Assembly: GCA_029257405.1 (NCBI GenBank)
Contig: JARIBO010000055.1
Span: 1-64,000, forward strand
Origin: Caryophanales bacterium
Lineage (GTDB): Bacteria; Bacillota; Bacilli; Bacillales; Amphibacillaceae
Direction: 5' to 3'
Length of the DNA stretch: 64,000 nucleotides
The notes under the pieces were generated by a model that saw only the letters and a list, made by a program, of their open reading frames with translations, was not told the DNA's origin and searched no databases. Shown here piece by piece: positions 1 to 11,929 of the stretch. A program made the translations under genes and the position numbers. Position 1 is the stretch's first letter. Every line of letters starts with the position of its first letter.

Positions 1-387
1 CAAAAACCTAAGCCAGATGAATATGAAGCAACGGACGGAACTCTCATTTTAGTTGGTAGAAACAATAACCAAAATGAATATGTTACCCACCGGATGGCTC
101 ATCGTGATGATATGTGGTTGCACACATTAAATATTCCTGGTTCACACGTTGTGATTCGTTCAAATAATCCAAGTGAAGAAACCTTAGTTGAAGCGGCAGA
201 ACTTGCAGCATACTATAGCCAGGCGCGCATGTCTGCTTCTGTTCCTGTAGATTATACACTTGTACGACATGTTAAAAAACCTGCGGGTGGAAAGCCTGGA
301 TACGTTACTTATGATAACCAAAAATCAATTAATGTGACACCTTCTATAGAAAAAGTAAAAAAACTCGAGAAAAAAATTAAATCCTAA
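1..387 (+). CDS. rqcH: RqcH/NFACT family protein, C-terminal fragment (truncated by window edge)
   Basis: The reading frame is open from base 1 and ends with TAA at 385-387, giving the last 128 residues of a longer protein. The stretch reading [20 protein letters not shown] is the NFACT-R domain of the RqcH (YloA, formerly FbpA, fibronectin-binding) family. RqcH recruits tRNA-Ala to obstructed 50S subunits and adds C-terminal alanine tails that mark stalled nascent chains for degradation. The NFACT-N and coiled-coil parts lie outside the window. The gene converges on the LysR gene, and the two share a strong hairpin terminator. Its position beside the pyr operon is also found in staphylococci. 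Confidence 0.9.
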   Translation, partial: QKPKPDEYEATDGTLILVGRNNNQNEYVTHRMAHRDDMWLHTLNIPGSHVVIRSNNPSEETLVEAAELAAYYSQARMSASVPVDYTLVRHVKKPAGGKPGYVTYDNQKSINVTPSIEKVKKLEKKIKS

Positions 388-388
388 C

Positions 389-429
389 AGAAAAGGAGTA
401 TAAAACTAAAAGTTTTATACTCCTTTTCT
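389..429. terminator. Bidirectional terminator between rqcH and the LysR gene
   Basis: A perfect 19-bp inverted repeat (389-407 and 411-429) with a 3-base loop lies between two convergent stop codons. Its A-rich and T-rich flanks would serve both strands. Confidence 0.9.
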
Positions 430-1286
430 TATTCAAATTCCTCTAACAATAATTCAATAAAATGATTGACTTGAGGCAGCTTTCTTATACCTGGTTGATA
501 ATTAAGCCATGTATCTCTTGTTATCGGTTCACCTTTTACTTTAAGTGGCAAATAATGATAGTTATCTACTAAAGAACCTGCTACACTTTTAGGTAATATC
601 GCCATACCAATACCTTCAATCATAAACTGCTTACATGTTTCGATTTGGTCGACATTAATTTTTTTAACGGGATTCACACTACCTTGATGGTGATATAACC
701 AATTATCAAATAAAGCATGCATGCTTTTATCACTTTTAAATGATATCAATGGACGCGTTTTAACTTCATCTTCTTTAAAAGGTTCTGTGTCAAAAATATA
801 AAGTGGATCTTTAAATAAAAGAATTGATGTTGGTTCCTTTATTTTATCACCGCGAATAATATTAACGTGGTAATCTTTTGAATTTTGTTTAATATCTTCA
901 CTCATTCCTGTAACTAAATCAATTGTTACAAGCGGGTATTCTTTTGTAAATTTTGCAAGAATTTTTGGTAAATATCTCTGGCTAACGAGCGAGGAACAAG
1001 CAATCGATAATGTTCCTTTTACTTCAATACTTGAAGCAGCTAATCTATTTTTAATAATTTGTTCCCGTTCGATAACTTCTTTTGCATGTTTTAAAATGAG
1101 CTCGCCACTTGGCGTTACTTTCAAACGTTTTGAAGTACGAATAAATATAATTTCACCGAAATATTCTTCGATAAATTTAAGACGTTGAGAAACAGCTGGT
1201 TGTGATATTAAAATAACTTTAGCAGTTCCTCTTACTGTACCTATTTCATTTAATTTTAATAAGAGATTATAATCATCAATTTTCAT
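429..1286 (-). CDS. LysR-family transcriptional regulator
   Basis: This 285-residue protein has the LysR layout. An N-terminal winged helix-turn-helix covers about residues 1-60 (GTAKVILISQPAVSQRLKFI is the recognition region), and a periplasmic-binding-like effector domain follows from about residue 90. The start is ATG after a weak GGATAA box. It lies 111 bases downstream of pyrE on the same strand with no convincing terminator between, so read-through from the pyr operon is possible. The effector and target genes cannot be told from sequence. LysR genes usually regulate a divergent neighbour, but here there is none. Confidence 0.88.
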   Translation of the reverse strand: MKIDDYNLLLKLNEIGTVRGTAKVILISQPAVSQRLKFIEEYFGEIIFIRTSKRLKVTPSGELILKHAKEVIEREQIIKNRLAASSIEVKGTLSIACSSLVSQRYLPKILAKFTKEYPLVTIDLVTGMSEDIKQNSKDYHVNIIRGDKIKEPTSILLFKDPLYIFDTEPFKEDEVKTRPLISFKSDKSMHALFDNWLYHHQGSVNPVKKINVDQIETCKQFMIEGIGMAILPKSVAGSLVDNYHYLPLKVKGEPITRDTWLNYQPGIRKLPQVNHFIELLLEEFE

Positions 1287-1397
1287 AATAACATTATCCT
1301 AACAATAAATATTTTTTATCATAATTAATTACTTTTAATTATATCAAAAAAACATAAAATTGATAGATATTATGTGTGATTTGTTGTAATCAGGGTT

Positions 1398-2012
1398 TTA
1401 TAAGTTGTTTCGCCAGTCAATTAAATTTTGTTGATCTGTTTTTGTTATTTCTTCATCTTCAACAAGTGCTTCTAAAAGATAATCAAATCCAGTTAAAGTG
1501 GTAAATGGTAAGTCCTCTTTTTCAAACCTGTGAACTGATTCTTTTAATCCATATGTAAATATTGCTATCACGCCAACAACTTCTACACCTTCTGCTTTTA
1601 ACACATTTGCTGTGTCAATTGAAGATCCTCCTGTTGAAATTAAGTCTTCGACAACTAAAACTTTCTGGCCTTTTGTTACGCGTCCTTCAATTTGATTCCC
1701 TTTCCCATGTCCTTTAGGTGAAGAACGTACATAAATCATTGGTAAGTCTAAACGATCCGCTATCCAAGCAGCATGAGGAATACCTGCTGTAGCACATCCT
1801 GCAATTACATCAGGTTGAACGTCTAACGTTTTGATTTTATTAATAAAACCATCAATGATTCTATTTCTTACATTAGGATAAGACATTGTTAACCGATTGT
1901 CACAATAAATAGGAGACTGGATACCTGAAGTCCAAGTAAAATAACCTTTTGTTTTAATTTGAACTGCTTTAATTTTTAATAAATCTCTTGCGATTTCGTG
2001 ATGCTGTTTCAT
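1398..2012 (-). CDS. pyrE: Orotate phosphoribosyltransferase
   Basis: This 204-residue enzyme joins orotate to PRPP to give orotidine 5'-monophosphate, the fifth step of UMP synthesis. The PRPP-binding motif is clear: KVLVVEDLISTGGSSIDTA, at about residues 115-133. The N-terminal phrase KTKGYFTWTSGIQSPIYCDN is typical of PyrE. The ATG overlaps the pyrF stop by four bases (ATGA), so translation is probably coupled. It is the last gene of the pyr operon. Confidence 0.97.
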   Translation of the reverse strand: MKQHHEIARDLLKIKAVQIKTKGYFTWTSGIQSPIYCDNRLTMSYPNVRNRIIDGFINKIKTLDVQPDVIAGCATAGIPHAAWIADRLDLPMIYVRSSPKGHGKGNQIEGRVTKGQKVLVVEDLISTGGSSIDTANVLKAEGVEVVGVIAIFTYGLKESVHRFEKEDLPFTTLTGFDYLLEALVEDEEITKTDQQNLIDWRNNL

Positions 2013-2700
2013 TTAGACCACTCTCCTAATGCTTTTTCATATGCTGATTTTGGATGCTCTGCTTGCGTAATACTTCGACCTATAACAATATAATCTGACC
2101 CATTATCTTTAGCGTATTTTGGTGTTGCAACGCGTTTTTGGTCATTATTATCGCTATTTGAAAGTCTGATACCTGGTGTCATAGTTTTAAAGGCTGGATT
2201 GCAAACACTTTTAATTAACGAAGCTTCATGAACAGAACAAACAACACCATTTGCTCCACTTTTTTCTGATAATATAGCGAGTCTTTTTACTTCTTCTTCA
2301 ACTGTCCCTGTGAGACCTAAATCTTCTTTAATAACTTTGTTATCCATTGAAGTTAAAATCGTAACTGCAAGTAGTTTAGTTTCATGATTTGAAACAGAAC
2401 TTGTCTGTAATCCTTCCTTAGCTCTTTTAATCATTTCTGCTCCGCCTAAAGCATGCACATTTACAAAATCAATTTCAAATTTTGCTAAATTACGCATCGC
2501 ACGCTCTACTGTTGTCGGGATATCAAATAATTTTAAATCTAAAAAAATGGAATGATTATTTTCTTTTAAATAATTGATTACCTGTGTTCCTTCACGGTAA
2601 AATAATTCCATACCTACTTTAACAGGTACACCTTGTAAACTATTACTCTCAAGAAATGTTTTTGTCGTTTTTAAATTTGGAAAGTCAAGAGCGAGATACA

Positions 2701-2701
<1 letters not shown>
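2009..2701 (-). CDS. pyrF: Orotidine 5'-phosphate decarboxylase
   Basis: This 230-residue TIM-barrel enzyme decarboxylates OMP to UMP, the last step of the pathway. The catalytic Lys-Asp network is present (FLDLKLFDIPTT, about residues 53-64), as is the phosphate-binding C-terminal part (TPGIRLS and later DYIVIGRSIT). The ATG overlaps the final base of the pyrD stop codon (TAATG). It overlaps pyrE by four bases. Confidence 0.97.
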
Positions 2702-4356
<1,655 letters not shown>

Positions 4357-4367
<11 letters not shown>

Positions 4368-7300
4368 TCCTTGTCACTCCTTTATTTTTAACCGGATTTG
4401 CACTAAATGTTGTTAAATCAATGACATTTAAAATTGCATGTGCTGTATCTAGATTAGTTAAACTAATTGTTGCATGTTCAACTGCTTCACGACGTATTCT
4501 AAAACCATCAGAACGTGGTTGAGTTCCAGATGTTAATGTATTAATGACAAATTGGACTTCCGAATCTTTTATAACTGATAAAACGTTCGGTTCTTCTACA
4601 CCTATTTTAGCAACTTCAGTTACAGGTAAACCTTTTTTAGCTAAGAATTTTGCTGTTCCACCTGTTGCTAGTAAATCAAAGCCAAGATCATGGAAGCGAT
4701 GTGCCACATAAGACGCTTCTTCTTTATCTTTATCCGCTACTGTAAGAAGGATAGATCCTTCATGCGGGATTTCAATGCCTGATGCGATTAAACCTTTGTA
4801 AAGTGCTTTTTCTAACGTCTTATCATAACCGATTGCTTCCCCTGTTGATTTCATTTCAGGTCCAAGTGTTGTATCAACACTTCTTAATTTTTCAAACGAG
4901 AAGACAGGTATCTTAACAAATACATCTTCTTCTTCTTCGATAATGCCAGATTTATATCCTAATTCACTTAACGTTTCCCCCATAATACATTTCGTAGCTA
5001 AATTAGCCATTGTGACGCTTGTAATTTTACTTAAGAAAGGAATTGTTCGACTCGCTCTAGGATTTACTTCAATAATATAAACTTCTGTTCCTTGAATAAT
5101 AAATTGGATGTTAATTAAGCCAATTACATTTAATGCTTTTGCAATTTTATCAGTCGTTTCAAATAATTCTTCTTTTACATCTTGATTTAAGCGCTGTGGA
5201 GGATACACAGCAATTGAATCACCTGAGTGAACGCCTGAACGTTCGATGTGTTCCATTATTCCAGGAACGATTGTTGTTACGCCATCACTAATTCCGTCAA
5301 CATCTACTTCTATTCCAGTAACATATTGGTCAATTAACAAAGGTTCTCCTTCATTAATATCTGGGTACTTTTCAATATATGTGCGGAGCTCTGACTCTTC
5401 GTGAACGATTTCCATTCGGCTTCCACCAATCACATATGATGGTCTAACTAATACCGGATAACCAATATCTGAAGCAATTTTAATAGCTTCTTCTGCTTTT
5501 GTTACTGCTTTTCCTACTGGACGTCTTAAATTCAATTCTTCAAGTAGTGCTTCAAATTGATGACGGTCTTCTGCTCGATTTATTGCTTCAAGTGATGTTC
5601 CAAGGATTTTAACTCCGCGCTCTTCTAATCCTTCAGCTAAGTTTATCGCTGTTTGACCACCAAATTGAACAATAACACCTAATGGTTTTTCTTTATTTAT
5701 TACATGCATAACATCTTCAAGTGATAACGGCTCAAAATACAGTTTATCGCTCATTGCAAAATCTGTTGAGACTGTTTCTGGATTATTATTCATAATAATT
5801 GCTTCATAACCCATTTCTTGTAGCGCAAGGACTGAATGGACTGTCGCGTAATCAAATTCTATTCCTTGTCCAATTCTGATAGGTCCAGACCCTAGTACTA
5901 AAACTTTATCTGTCTTTGTTACTGTTACTTCACAATGAGTTTCGTAGGTACTGTAATAATAAGGCGTTGTTGCTTCTGTTGTACCCGCAGATGTATCTAC
6001 TTCTTTAAAGACAGGCATCAAATCTAATTTAACACGTGTATTGTAAATTTCAGTTTCTGTTGTTTCCCATGCACGTGCGACTTGCATATCGGAAAAACCA
6101 TTTTCTTTCGCTACTCTTAATAATGTTTCATCATTTTTATTATCAATTAATTTGAGTTCTAACTGAATAATATTATTTAGTTTATTAATAAACATCGGAT
6201 CTATTTTTGTAATATCATATACTTCTTTTTCTGTCATGCCTCGACGTAGCAGTTCGCCTAAAACAAAAATACGTTCGTCATCTGCTTTTTCTAAACGATG
6301 TGTTAAAGAAGCGGTATCTTCATTGGCAACGTGATTTAAATAAAAGTCACCATTACCTATTTCTAATGAACGAATCCCTTTTAAAAACGATTCTTCAAAA
6401 TTACGACCAATGGACATGATTTCTCCAGTTGCTTTCATTTGCGTACCTAATGTTCGATCGCCTGTAAGAAATTTGTCAAACGGAAAACGTGGAATTTTTG
6501 TTACAACATAATCAAGCGTAGGCTCAAAGAATGCTGATTCTGTTTCAATCATTGGATTTTTGATTTCATCTAACGTTAATCCAACCGCTATTTTTGCTGC
6601 TATTTTCGCTATTGGATACCCTGTTGCTTTCGATGCTAAAGCAGATGAGCGACTAACTCTTGGATTAACTTCTATAATATAATATTGGAAACTATGTGGA
6701 TCTAAAGCAAGTTGAACATTACATCCACCTTCTATTTTTAATGCTCTAATAATTTTAAGTGAAACATCTCGTAGCATGTGATATTCAGAATCAGTTAGCG
6801 TCATTGAAGGAGCTACTACAATTGCATCTCCAGTATGTATACCGACAGGGTCAATGTTTTCCATATTACAAACAGCGATTGCTTGATCTTTACTATCGCG
6901 AATTACTTCATATTCAATTTCTTTAAAACCAGCAATACTTTTTTCAATCAAACACTGATTAGCAGGTGATAAAGCAAGACCATTTTTAACAATAATGCGT
7001 AATTCTTCTTCATTATCACACATTCCACCACCCGTACCACCTAAAGTAAATGCAGGTCTAACGATAAGTGGATAACCAATTTCATTAGCAAAATCGACTG
7101 CAGATTCAACGTTATTAACGATGTCACTTGCTGGGACTGGCTCATTTAATTCATCCATTAAATCGCGGAAGAGCTCACGATCTTCAGCTTTTTGGATTGC
7201 TTCTAAAGATGAGCCTAACAATTTAACATTATATTGTTCTAGAACACCCGCTTTATCAAGCTCGATAGCTAGATTTAATCCTGTTTGTCCTCCTAAAGTT

Positions 7301-7563
7301 GCAAGTAAAGCATCTGGGCGTTCTTTTTTAATAATTTTAGTTAAAAATTTAACTGTTAAAGGTTCCATATAAACTTTATCAGCAACTGTGTGGTCTGTCA
7401 TAATTGTTGCTGGGTTAGAGTTAGCTAATACAACTGAGTAACCTTCTTCTTTTAAAGATTGACATGCTTGAGTACCTGAATAATCAAATTCTGCAGCTTG
7501 TCCGATTACAATCGGGCCTGATCCAATAACTAATATTTTGTTTATCATTGTGTTTTTCGGCAT
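4357..7563 (-). CDS. pyrAB: Carbamoyl-phosphate synthase large subunit
   Basis: This 1068-residue subunit makes carbamoyl phosphate from bicarbonate, ammonia and two ATP. It has two homologous ATP-grasp halves. Each has its signature: [20 protein letters not shown] near the N-terminus and [20 protein letters not shown] near residue 555. The ATP-grasp phrases [20 protein letters not shown] and [15 protein letters not shown] are intact. A C-terminal MGS-like allosteric domain follows ([18 protein letters not shown]). I chose the ATG at 7563 because GGAG lies eight bases upstream. A GTG nine bases earlier sits inside that ribosome-binding site. The subunit looks fully functional even though its glutaminase partner does not. 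Confidence 0.97.
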
Positions 7564-7581
7564 ATTAATCACTCCAACTTT

Positions 7582-8652
7582 CTAGTTTTCTTTTATTATT
7601 TTTAAAAAATCATCAAATACAAAATTTGCTTCATTTGTTCCAGGTGCACCTTCAGGATTAAATTGTACTGACATTGCTTTTTTATTAGGTAAAATTAATC
7701 CTTGAACCGTGTGATCATTGAGTCCTGCATAAATAACTTCTAGATTTGATTCATTAACCGACTCTCTATTTACAATATAATGAGTGTTTTGGTTGGTCAA
7801 ATAACTTACATCTGACTTAATTTGTTTTACTGGATACCCTGAATTATGATTACCATACTTTGTTCGTTCAACTTCTAAATCATTTGCTAAAGCGAGCAAT
7901 TGATGGCCTAAACTTATTCCAAGAACAGCTGTTTGACCTATTAATTTTTTAATTGTTTGTATTGTTTTTTCTAACGCAAACGGACTGCCAGGTCCATTAG
8001 AGATAATCACACCTGAGGGCTTAAATCTCATAATTTGTTCAGCTGTATAATCATATGGGACAACTGTTACATGACAGTCGCGTTCTGTTAATTCTTTTAA
8101 CAGACTCTGTTTCATCCCTAAATTAATTACAACAATACGTTCACCACTACCTGGTATAATATAAGGTTTGGCAATTGAAGCAAGATTTACTTCATTATCT
8201 TTTAATTCTTGACTTTTTAATTTTTGAACGATTTCTTGAACTGATAAATCCATTGGAGCAATTGCTGCTTTTAATGTTCCTTTATTTCGTAAAACTTTAA
8301 TTAACTGACGCGTATCTATCCCATGGATTCCAGGTATTTTATATGCTTTTAAATAATCACTTAATGATTCTTCACTTCTAAAATTCGATGGATAATCATT
8401 TACTTCTTTTACTATTAAACCGCCAATTGAGGGTTCAATTGCTTCTGAATCGTCACTGTTTATTCCATAACTTCCTATGACCGGATAAGTTGAAACAATA
8501 ATCTGATTAAAATTTGCTGGATCAGTAATCATTTCTTGATAGCCTGTCATATTCACATTAAAAATAACTTCACCGTACTTGATTGCATCACTACCAAATC
8601 CTTTTCCAATAAAAACTGTGCCATCTTCTAAAACTAGCTGTCTTTTACTCAT
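7582..8652 (-). CDS. pyrAA: Carbamoyl-phosphate synthase small subunit with a degenerate glutaminase triad
   Basis: This 356-residue protein is collinear with CarA. The N-terminal CPSase domain is intact (MTGYQEMITDPANFNQ, GIDTRQL), and a class I glutamine amidotransferase domain follows from about residue 170. In the family, glutamine is hydrolysed by a Cys-His-Glu triad in GICLGHQ and FHPEASPG. Here the motifs read GISLGHQ and FNPEGAPG: Cys is Ser247 (AGT, 7912-7914) and His is Asn332 (AAT, 7657-7659). Only Glu334 remains. The glutamine-contacting NHG(Y/F) motif is NTHY (289-292), and SNGPGDP is SNGPGSP. The frame is unbroken. It is probably a structural subunit without glutaminase activity. 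The ATG at 8652 has AAGGA eight bases upstream; the ATG at 8661 is too close to that site. Confidence 0.95.
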   Translation of the reverse strand: MSKRQLVLEDGTVFIGKGFGSDAIKYGEVIFNVNMTGYQEMITDPANFNQIIVSTYPVIGSYGINSDDSEAIEPSIGGLIVKEVNDYPSNFRSEESLSDYLKAYKIPGIHGIDTRQLIKVLRNKGTLKAAIAPMDLSVQEIVQKLKSQELKDNEVNLASIAKPYIIPGSGERIVVINLGMKQSLLKELTERDCHVTVVPYDYTAEQIMRFKPSGVIISNGPGSPFALEKTIQTIKKLIGQTAVLGISLGHQLLALANDLEVERTKYGNHNSGYPVKQIKSDVSYLTNQNTHYIVNRESVNESNLEVIYAGLNDHTVQGLILPNKKAMSVQFNPEGAPGTNEANFVFDDFLKIIKEN

Positions 8653-8677
8653 TATTATCATTCCTTATTCACTTATT

Positions 8678-9625
8678 TTAGTTTGCTTTATGCTTTTTTG
8701 TTTGTGTGATTTGTGAGGGACTTTTTCTAATTTGACTCTCTTTAATAATATCCCATTCAAGTAATTGTTTTGTTAACACTGCCATTCGCGTATAAACACC
8801 GTTTTCTATTTGTTTAGATATTCTTGATCTTTTGCACTCTACTAAATCAGGATCAATTTCTACACCGCGATTAACAGGTCCAGGATGTAAGATAATTGCT
8901 CCCTCTTTCATATTTTTTTCACGTTCTTTTGTTAACCCAAAATCTTCTAAATAATTAATTGTTGAACTTGAAAATTCATCATGCCTTTCATGCTGAATCC
9001 GAAGTAGCATAAGTACATCACACATTTCAACTGCTTCATCCATTGTTATATAAGGATAACCCATTTCAGTTTCTTTAAAATCTTCTGCTGCTGTAAAATA
9101 TACTTTCACACCTAATTTAGTTAATAATTGTGCATTTGAGCGTGCTACACGGCTGTGTTTAACATCGCCTGCAATTGCTACTTTTAAATCTTTGAAAGAA
9201 CCAAACTCTTGATAAATCGTATCTATATCAAGCAAACTTTGAGTCGGATGATCTTTCTTTCCAGAACCAGCATTAATAATCGGTATTTGAAGGTCTTTAC
9301 TGATACTTTTGGACCATTCATCATGCTCATGTCTTATGACTAAACAGTCTGCTCCAACTGCTTCAAAAGTTTTAACTGTATCATAAAGCGTTTCTCCTTT
9401 TTTCATGCTTGATGTTTGTGTAGCAAACTCTAAATCTTCTAAGCCTAATTTTCTTTCTGCTACAATAAAACTTGTCTTAGTACGTGTACTTGGTTCAAAA
9501 AATAAATTAGCTACAAAGATTTGTTTTGTAATTTTATAGTCATCTTCACGATACATTTTTGCCATTTTCAGTAACTGATAAATTTCTTCTACGGTTAAAT
9601 CTTTTATTGAAATAAAATGTTTCAT
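8678..9625 (-). CDS. pyrB: Aspartate carbamoyltransferase catalytic subunit
   Basis: This 315-residue enzyme condenses carbamoyl phosphate with aspartate. The carbamoyl-phosphate loop FFEPSTRTKTSF (about residues 43-54), HPTQSLLD and HPGPVNRGVEI are all intact. The protein ends with a charged tail of about 25 residues (roughly 291-315) past the usual family end. A strong GAAGGGGG ribosome-binding site precedes the ATG. In S. aureus and Bacillus pyrC follows pyrB; here pyrAA follows after only 25 bases. A PyrR attenuator lies just upstream. Confidence 0.97.
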   Translation of the reverse strand: MKHFISIKDLTVEEIYQLLKMAKMYREDDYKITKQIFVANLFFEPSTRTKTSFIVAERKLGLEDLEFATQTSSMKKGETLYDTVKTFEAVGADCLVIRHEHDEWSKSISKDLQIPIINAGSGKKDHPTQSLLDIDTIYQEFGSFKDLKVAIAGDVKHSRVARSNAQLLTKLGVKVYFTAAEDFKETEMGYPYITMDEAVEMCDVLMLLRIQHERHDEFSSSTINYLEDFGLTKEREKNMKEGAIILHPGPVNRGVEIDPDLVECKRSRISKQIENGVYTRMAVLTKQLLEWDIIKESQIRKSPSQITQTKKHKAN

Positions 9626-9646
9626 AAATTTACCCCCTTCTTTCTA

Positions 9647-9746
9647 TAAAAAAATCTCTTTGCAAAAGTTCGCAAAGAGACAATACGTTAAAAAATTTAA
9701 CGCTGGCTTTGGGAACCTTTTAAATCTCTCTGGACTTAATTAAAGG

Positions 9747-9748
<2 letters not shown>
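9647..9748 (-). promoter_or_regulatory. PyrR-controlled attenuator between pyrR and pyrB
   Basis: The transcript carries a PyrR-binding stem-loop at 9714-9748 with the family signature AGTCCAGAGAGATT closed by CCTTTAAT/AAAAGG. A terminator hairpin of the AATCTCTTTGC type with a run of T follows at 9647-9680. When UMP is abundant, PyrR bound to the loop favours the terminator. The binding loop overlaps the pyrR stop codon. In B. subtilis one attenuator of this kind lies on each side of pyrP; the single copy here fits loss of pyrP. Confidence 0.9.
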
Positions 9749-10403
<655 letters not shown>

Positions 10404-10445
10404 TTTTTTTAACTATATGTATTATTTCAAATTAACTAACTTTAG

Positions 10446-11357
10446 TCAAGCTATTTTGCGTAAATGATTTAATAAAGAAACAATATAACTAGGTTGCTCT
10501 ACTTCAAAATGAAGTTCTTCTTTTGTTACTGGGTGATTAAATTTTAGCTCTTTAGCAAATAAAGCTTGGCTTGTTAACAATTTACTTTTTTTTCGTGAAT
10601 AAACCGGATCACCTACAATAGGATGTTTCATATACTTCATATGAACGCGTATTTGATGTGTCCTTCCGGTTATTAATTCGCAAGCTACATGTGTATGTTG
10701 ATTAAAACGTTCTATTACATCAAAATGTGTCTCGGCATATTTCCCACTTGAGGTAACAGCCATTCTTAACCGGTTATGTGGATCACGCCCTATCGGTGCA
10801 TCAATAATTCCATGATCATGATTTACAACACCAAAAACAACTGCTTCATATTTACGATAAACAGTGTGGCTCGCAAATTGCTTTTGTAAGTCGATATGCA
10901 CCTCATTCGTTTTAGCTATTATTATAAGGCCACTAGTATCTTTATCTAAACGGTGAACTATTCCCGGTCGCTCTTCCCCATTCACATTTGATAGAGATTG
11001 AAAATGATACATAAGTGCGTTAACTAATGTACCAGAAGTTTGTTGGATAGTCGGATGAACAAGCATACCGCGTTCTTTATTAATGACTACAAGCCAATCA
11101 TCTTCATAAAGAATTGTAAGTGGAATATTCTCAGGTTCAATTTTTCGTTCAACTTTTTCAGGAATTATCCAGACAATTTCATCAGATTCTCTTATTTTAT
11201 AATTTGTTTTCTGTGTATTATTATTAACTGTTACATGCCCATCTTTTATCCATGATTGGACTTGTTGTCTTGAATAATCTGGGTTTTTTAAAGTTAATAA
11301 TTTATCAAGACGTAAACCAACTTCTTTTTCATTTGCTAAGATTGTTTTTTTAGTCAT
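10446..11357 (-). CDS. Pseudouridine synthase, RluD subfamily (YlyB)
   Basis: This 303-residue protein has an N-terminal S4 RNA-binding domain (LDKLLTLKNPDYSRQQVQSW) and an RluA-type catalytic domain. The catalytic Asp lies in HRLDKDTSGLIIIAKT (about residues 136-151), and the closing motif TGRTHQIRVHM is present. It isomerises specific uridines, probably in 23S rRNA. The ATG overlaps the lspA stop by one base, the usual Bacillales lspA-ylyB pair. Confidence 0.95.
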   Translation of the reverse strand: MTKKTILANEKEVGLRLDKLLTLKNPDYSRQQVQSWIKDGHVTVNNNTQKTNYKIRESDEIVWIIPEKVERKIEPENIPLTILYEDDWLVVINKERGMLVHPTIQQTSGTLVNALMYHFQSLSNVNGEERPGIVHRLDKDTSGLIIIAKTNEVHIDLQKQFASHTVYRKYEAVVFGVVNHDHGIIDAPIGRDPHNRLRMAVTSSGKYAETHFDVIERFNQHTHVACELITGRTHQIRVHMKYMKHPIVGDPVYSRKKSKLLTSQALFAKELKFNHPVTKEELHFEVEQPSYIVSLLNHLRKIA

Positions 11358-11827
11358 TATACGTTCTCCTTCTTACCTTTTCTTTCGTCTATAATTGTAT
11401 AAATAATGAGTAAGCCTACCCCTATAACAAGTGCTGAATCAGCTAGATTAAAAATCGGATAATTATAATTTATAATTTGAAAATCTAAAAAATCAACAAC
11501 TTCTTTTCTAAATAAACGATCAATAAAATTCCCTATTGCCCCTCCTAATAACAACCCTAAAGCTGTTGCAAGTAATGGGCTTTGTTTAGCATGTTTTTGC
11601 ATATAATATATAATTCCTATTACTACAATTAATGTAATAATATAGAAAAAAATCATTTGATCTTGTAAAATTCCCCAAGCTGCACCTTTATTACGATGCG
11701 AAGTAATATTAAAGAAGTTTTCTATAACTACAATCGATTCATAAATATCCATTTTTTCAACAATGAACCATTTAGATAGTTGATCAACCAAAATAACAAT
11801 TAACCCTAACATATAGTATCTAAACAT
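11357..11827 (-). CDS. lspA: Prolipoprotein signal peptidase (signal peptidase II)
   Basis: This 156-residue membrane enzyme removes signal peptides from diacylglyceryl-prolipoproteins. Four hydrophobic segments are visible. The catalytic aspartates sit in GNFIDRLFRKEVVDF and FNLADSALVIG. I chose the ATG at 11827 because GGGGGAA lies just upstream; the TTG at 11848 has no ribosome-binding site. Its likely clients in this window include the CtaC, YkyA and polysaccharide deacetylase lipoproteins. Confidence 0.95.
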   Translation of the reverse strand: MFRYYMLGLIVILVDQLSKWFIVEKMDIYESIVVIENFFNITSHRNKGAAWGILQDQMIFFYIITLIVVIGIIYYMQKHAKQSPLLATALGLLLGGAIGNFIDRLFRKEVVDFLDFQIINYNYPIFNLADSALVIGVGLLIIYTIIDERKGKKENV

Positions 11828-11902
11828 GTCTTCCCCCGTTCTAAACAATTTATCTTCATTACTACATTAAATCTTTTTTGAGTAAAGTGCAAATCTAAGT
11901 AA

Positions 11903-11927
11903 AAAACCCTCCGTTTTGGAGGGTTTT
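11903..11927 (-). terminator. Terminator of ileS
   Basis: A 10-bp perfect stem AAAACCCTCC/GGAGGGTTTT with a 5-base loop begins two bases after the ileS stop codon. Confidence 0.92.
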
Positions 11928-11929
11928 AA

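Noticed and set aside
7582..8652. Sequencing error as the explanation for the PyrAA substitutions
   Set aside because: Several separate motifs (Cys, His, NHG, GPGDP) have all changed while the frame stays open, which one error cannot cause.
8653..8677. pyrC remnant between pyrB and pyrAA
   Set aside because: The spacer is too short and the PyrB tail shows no dihydroorotase similarity that I can see.
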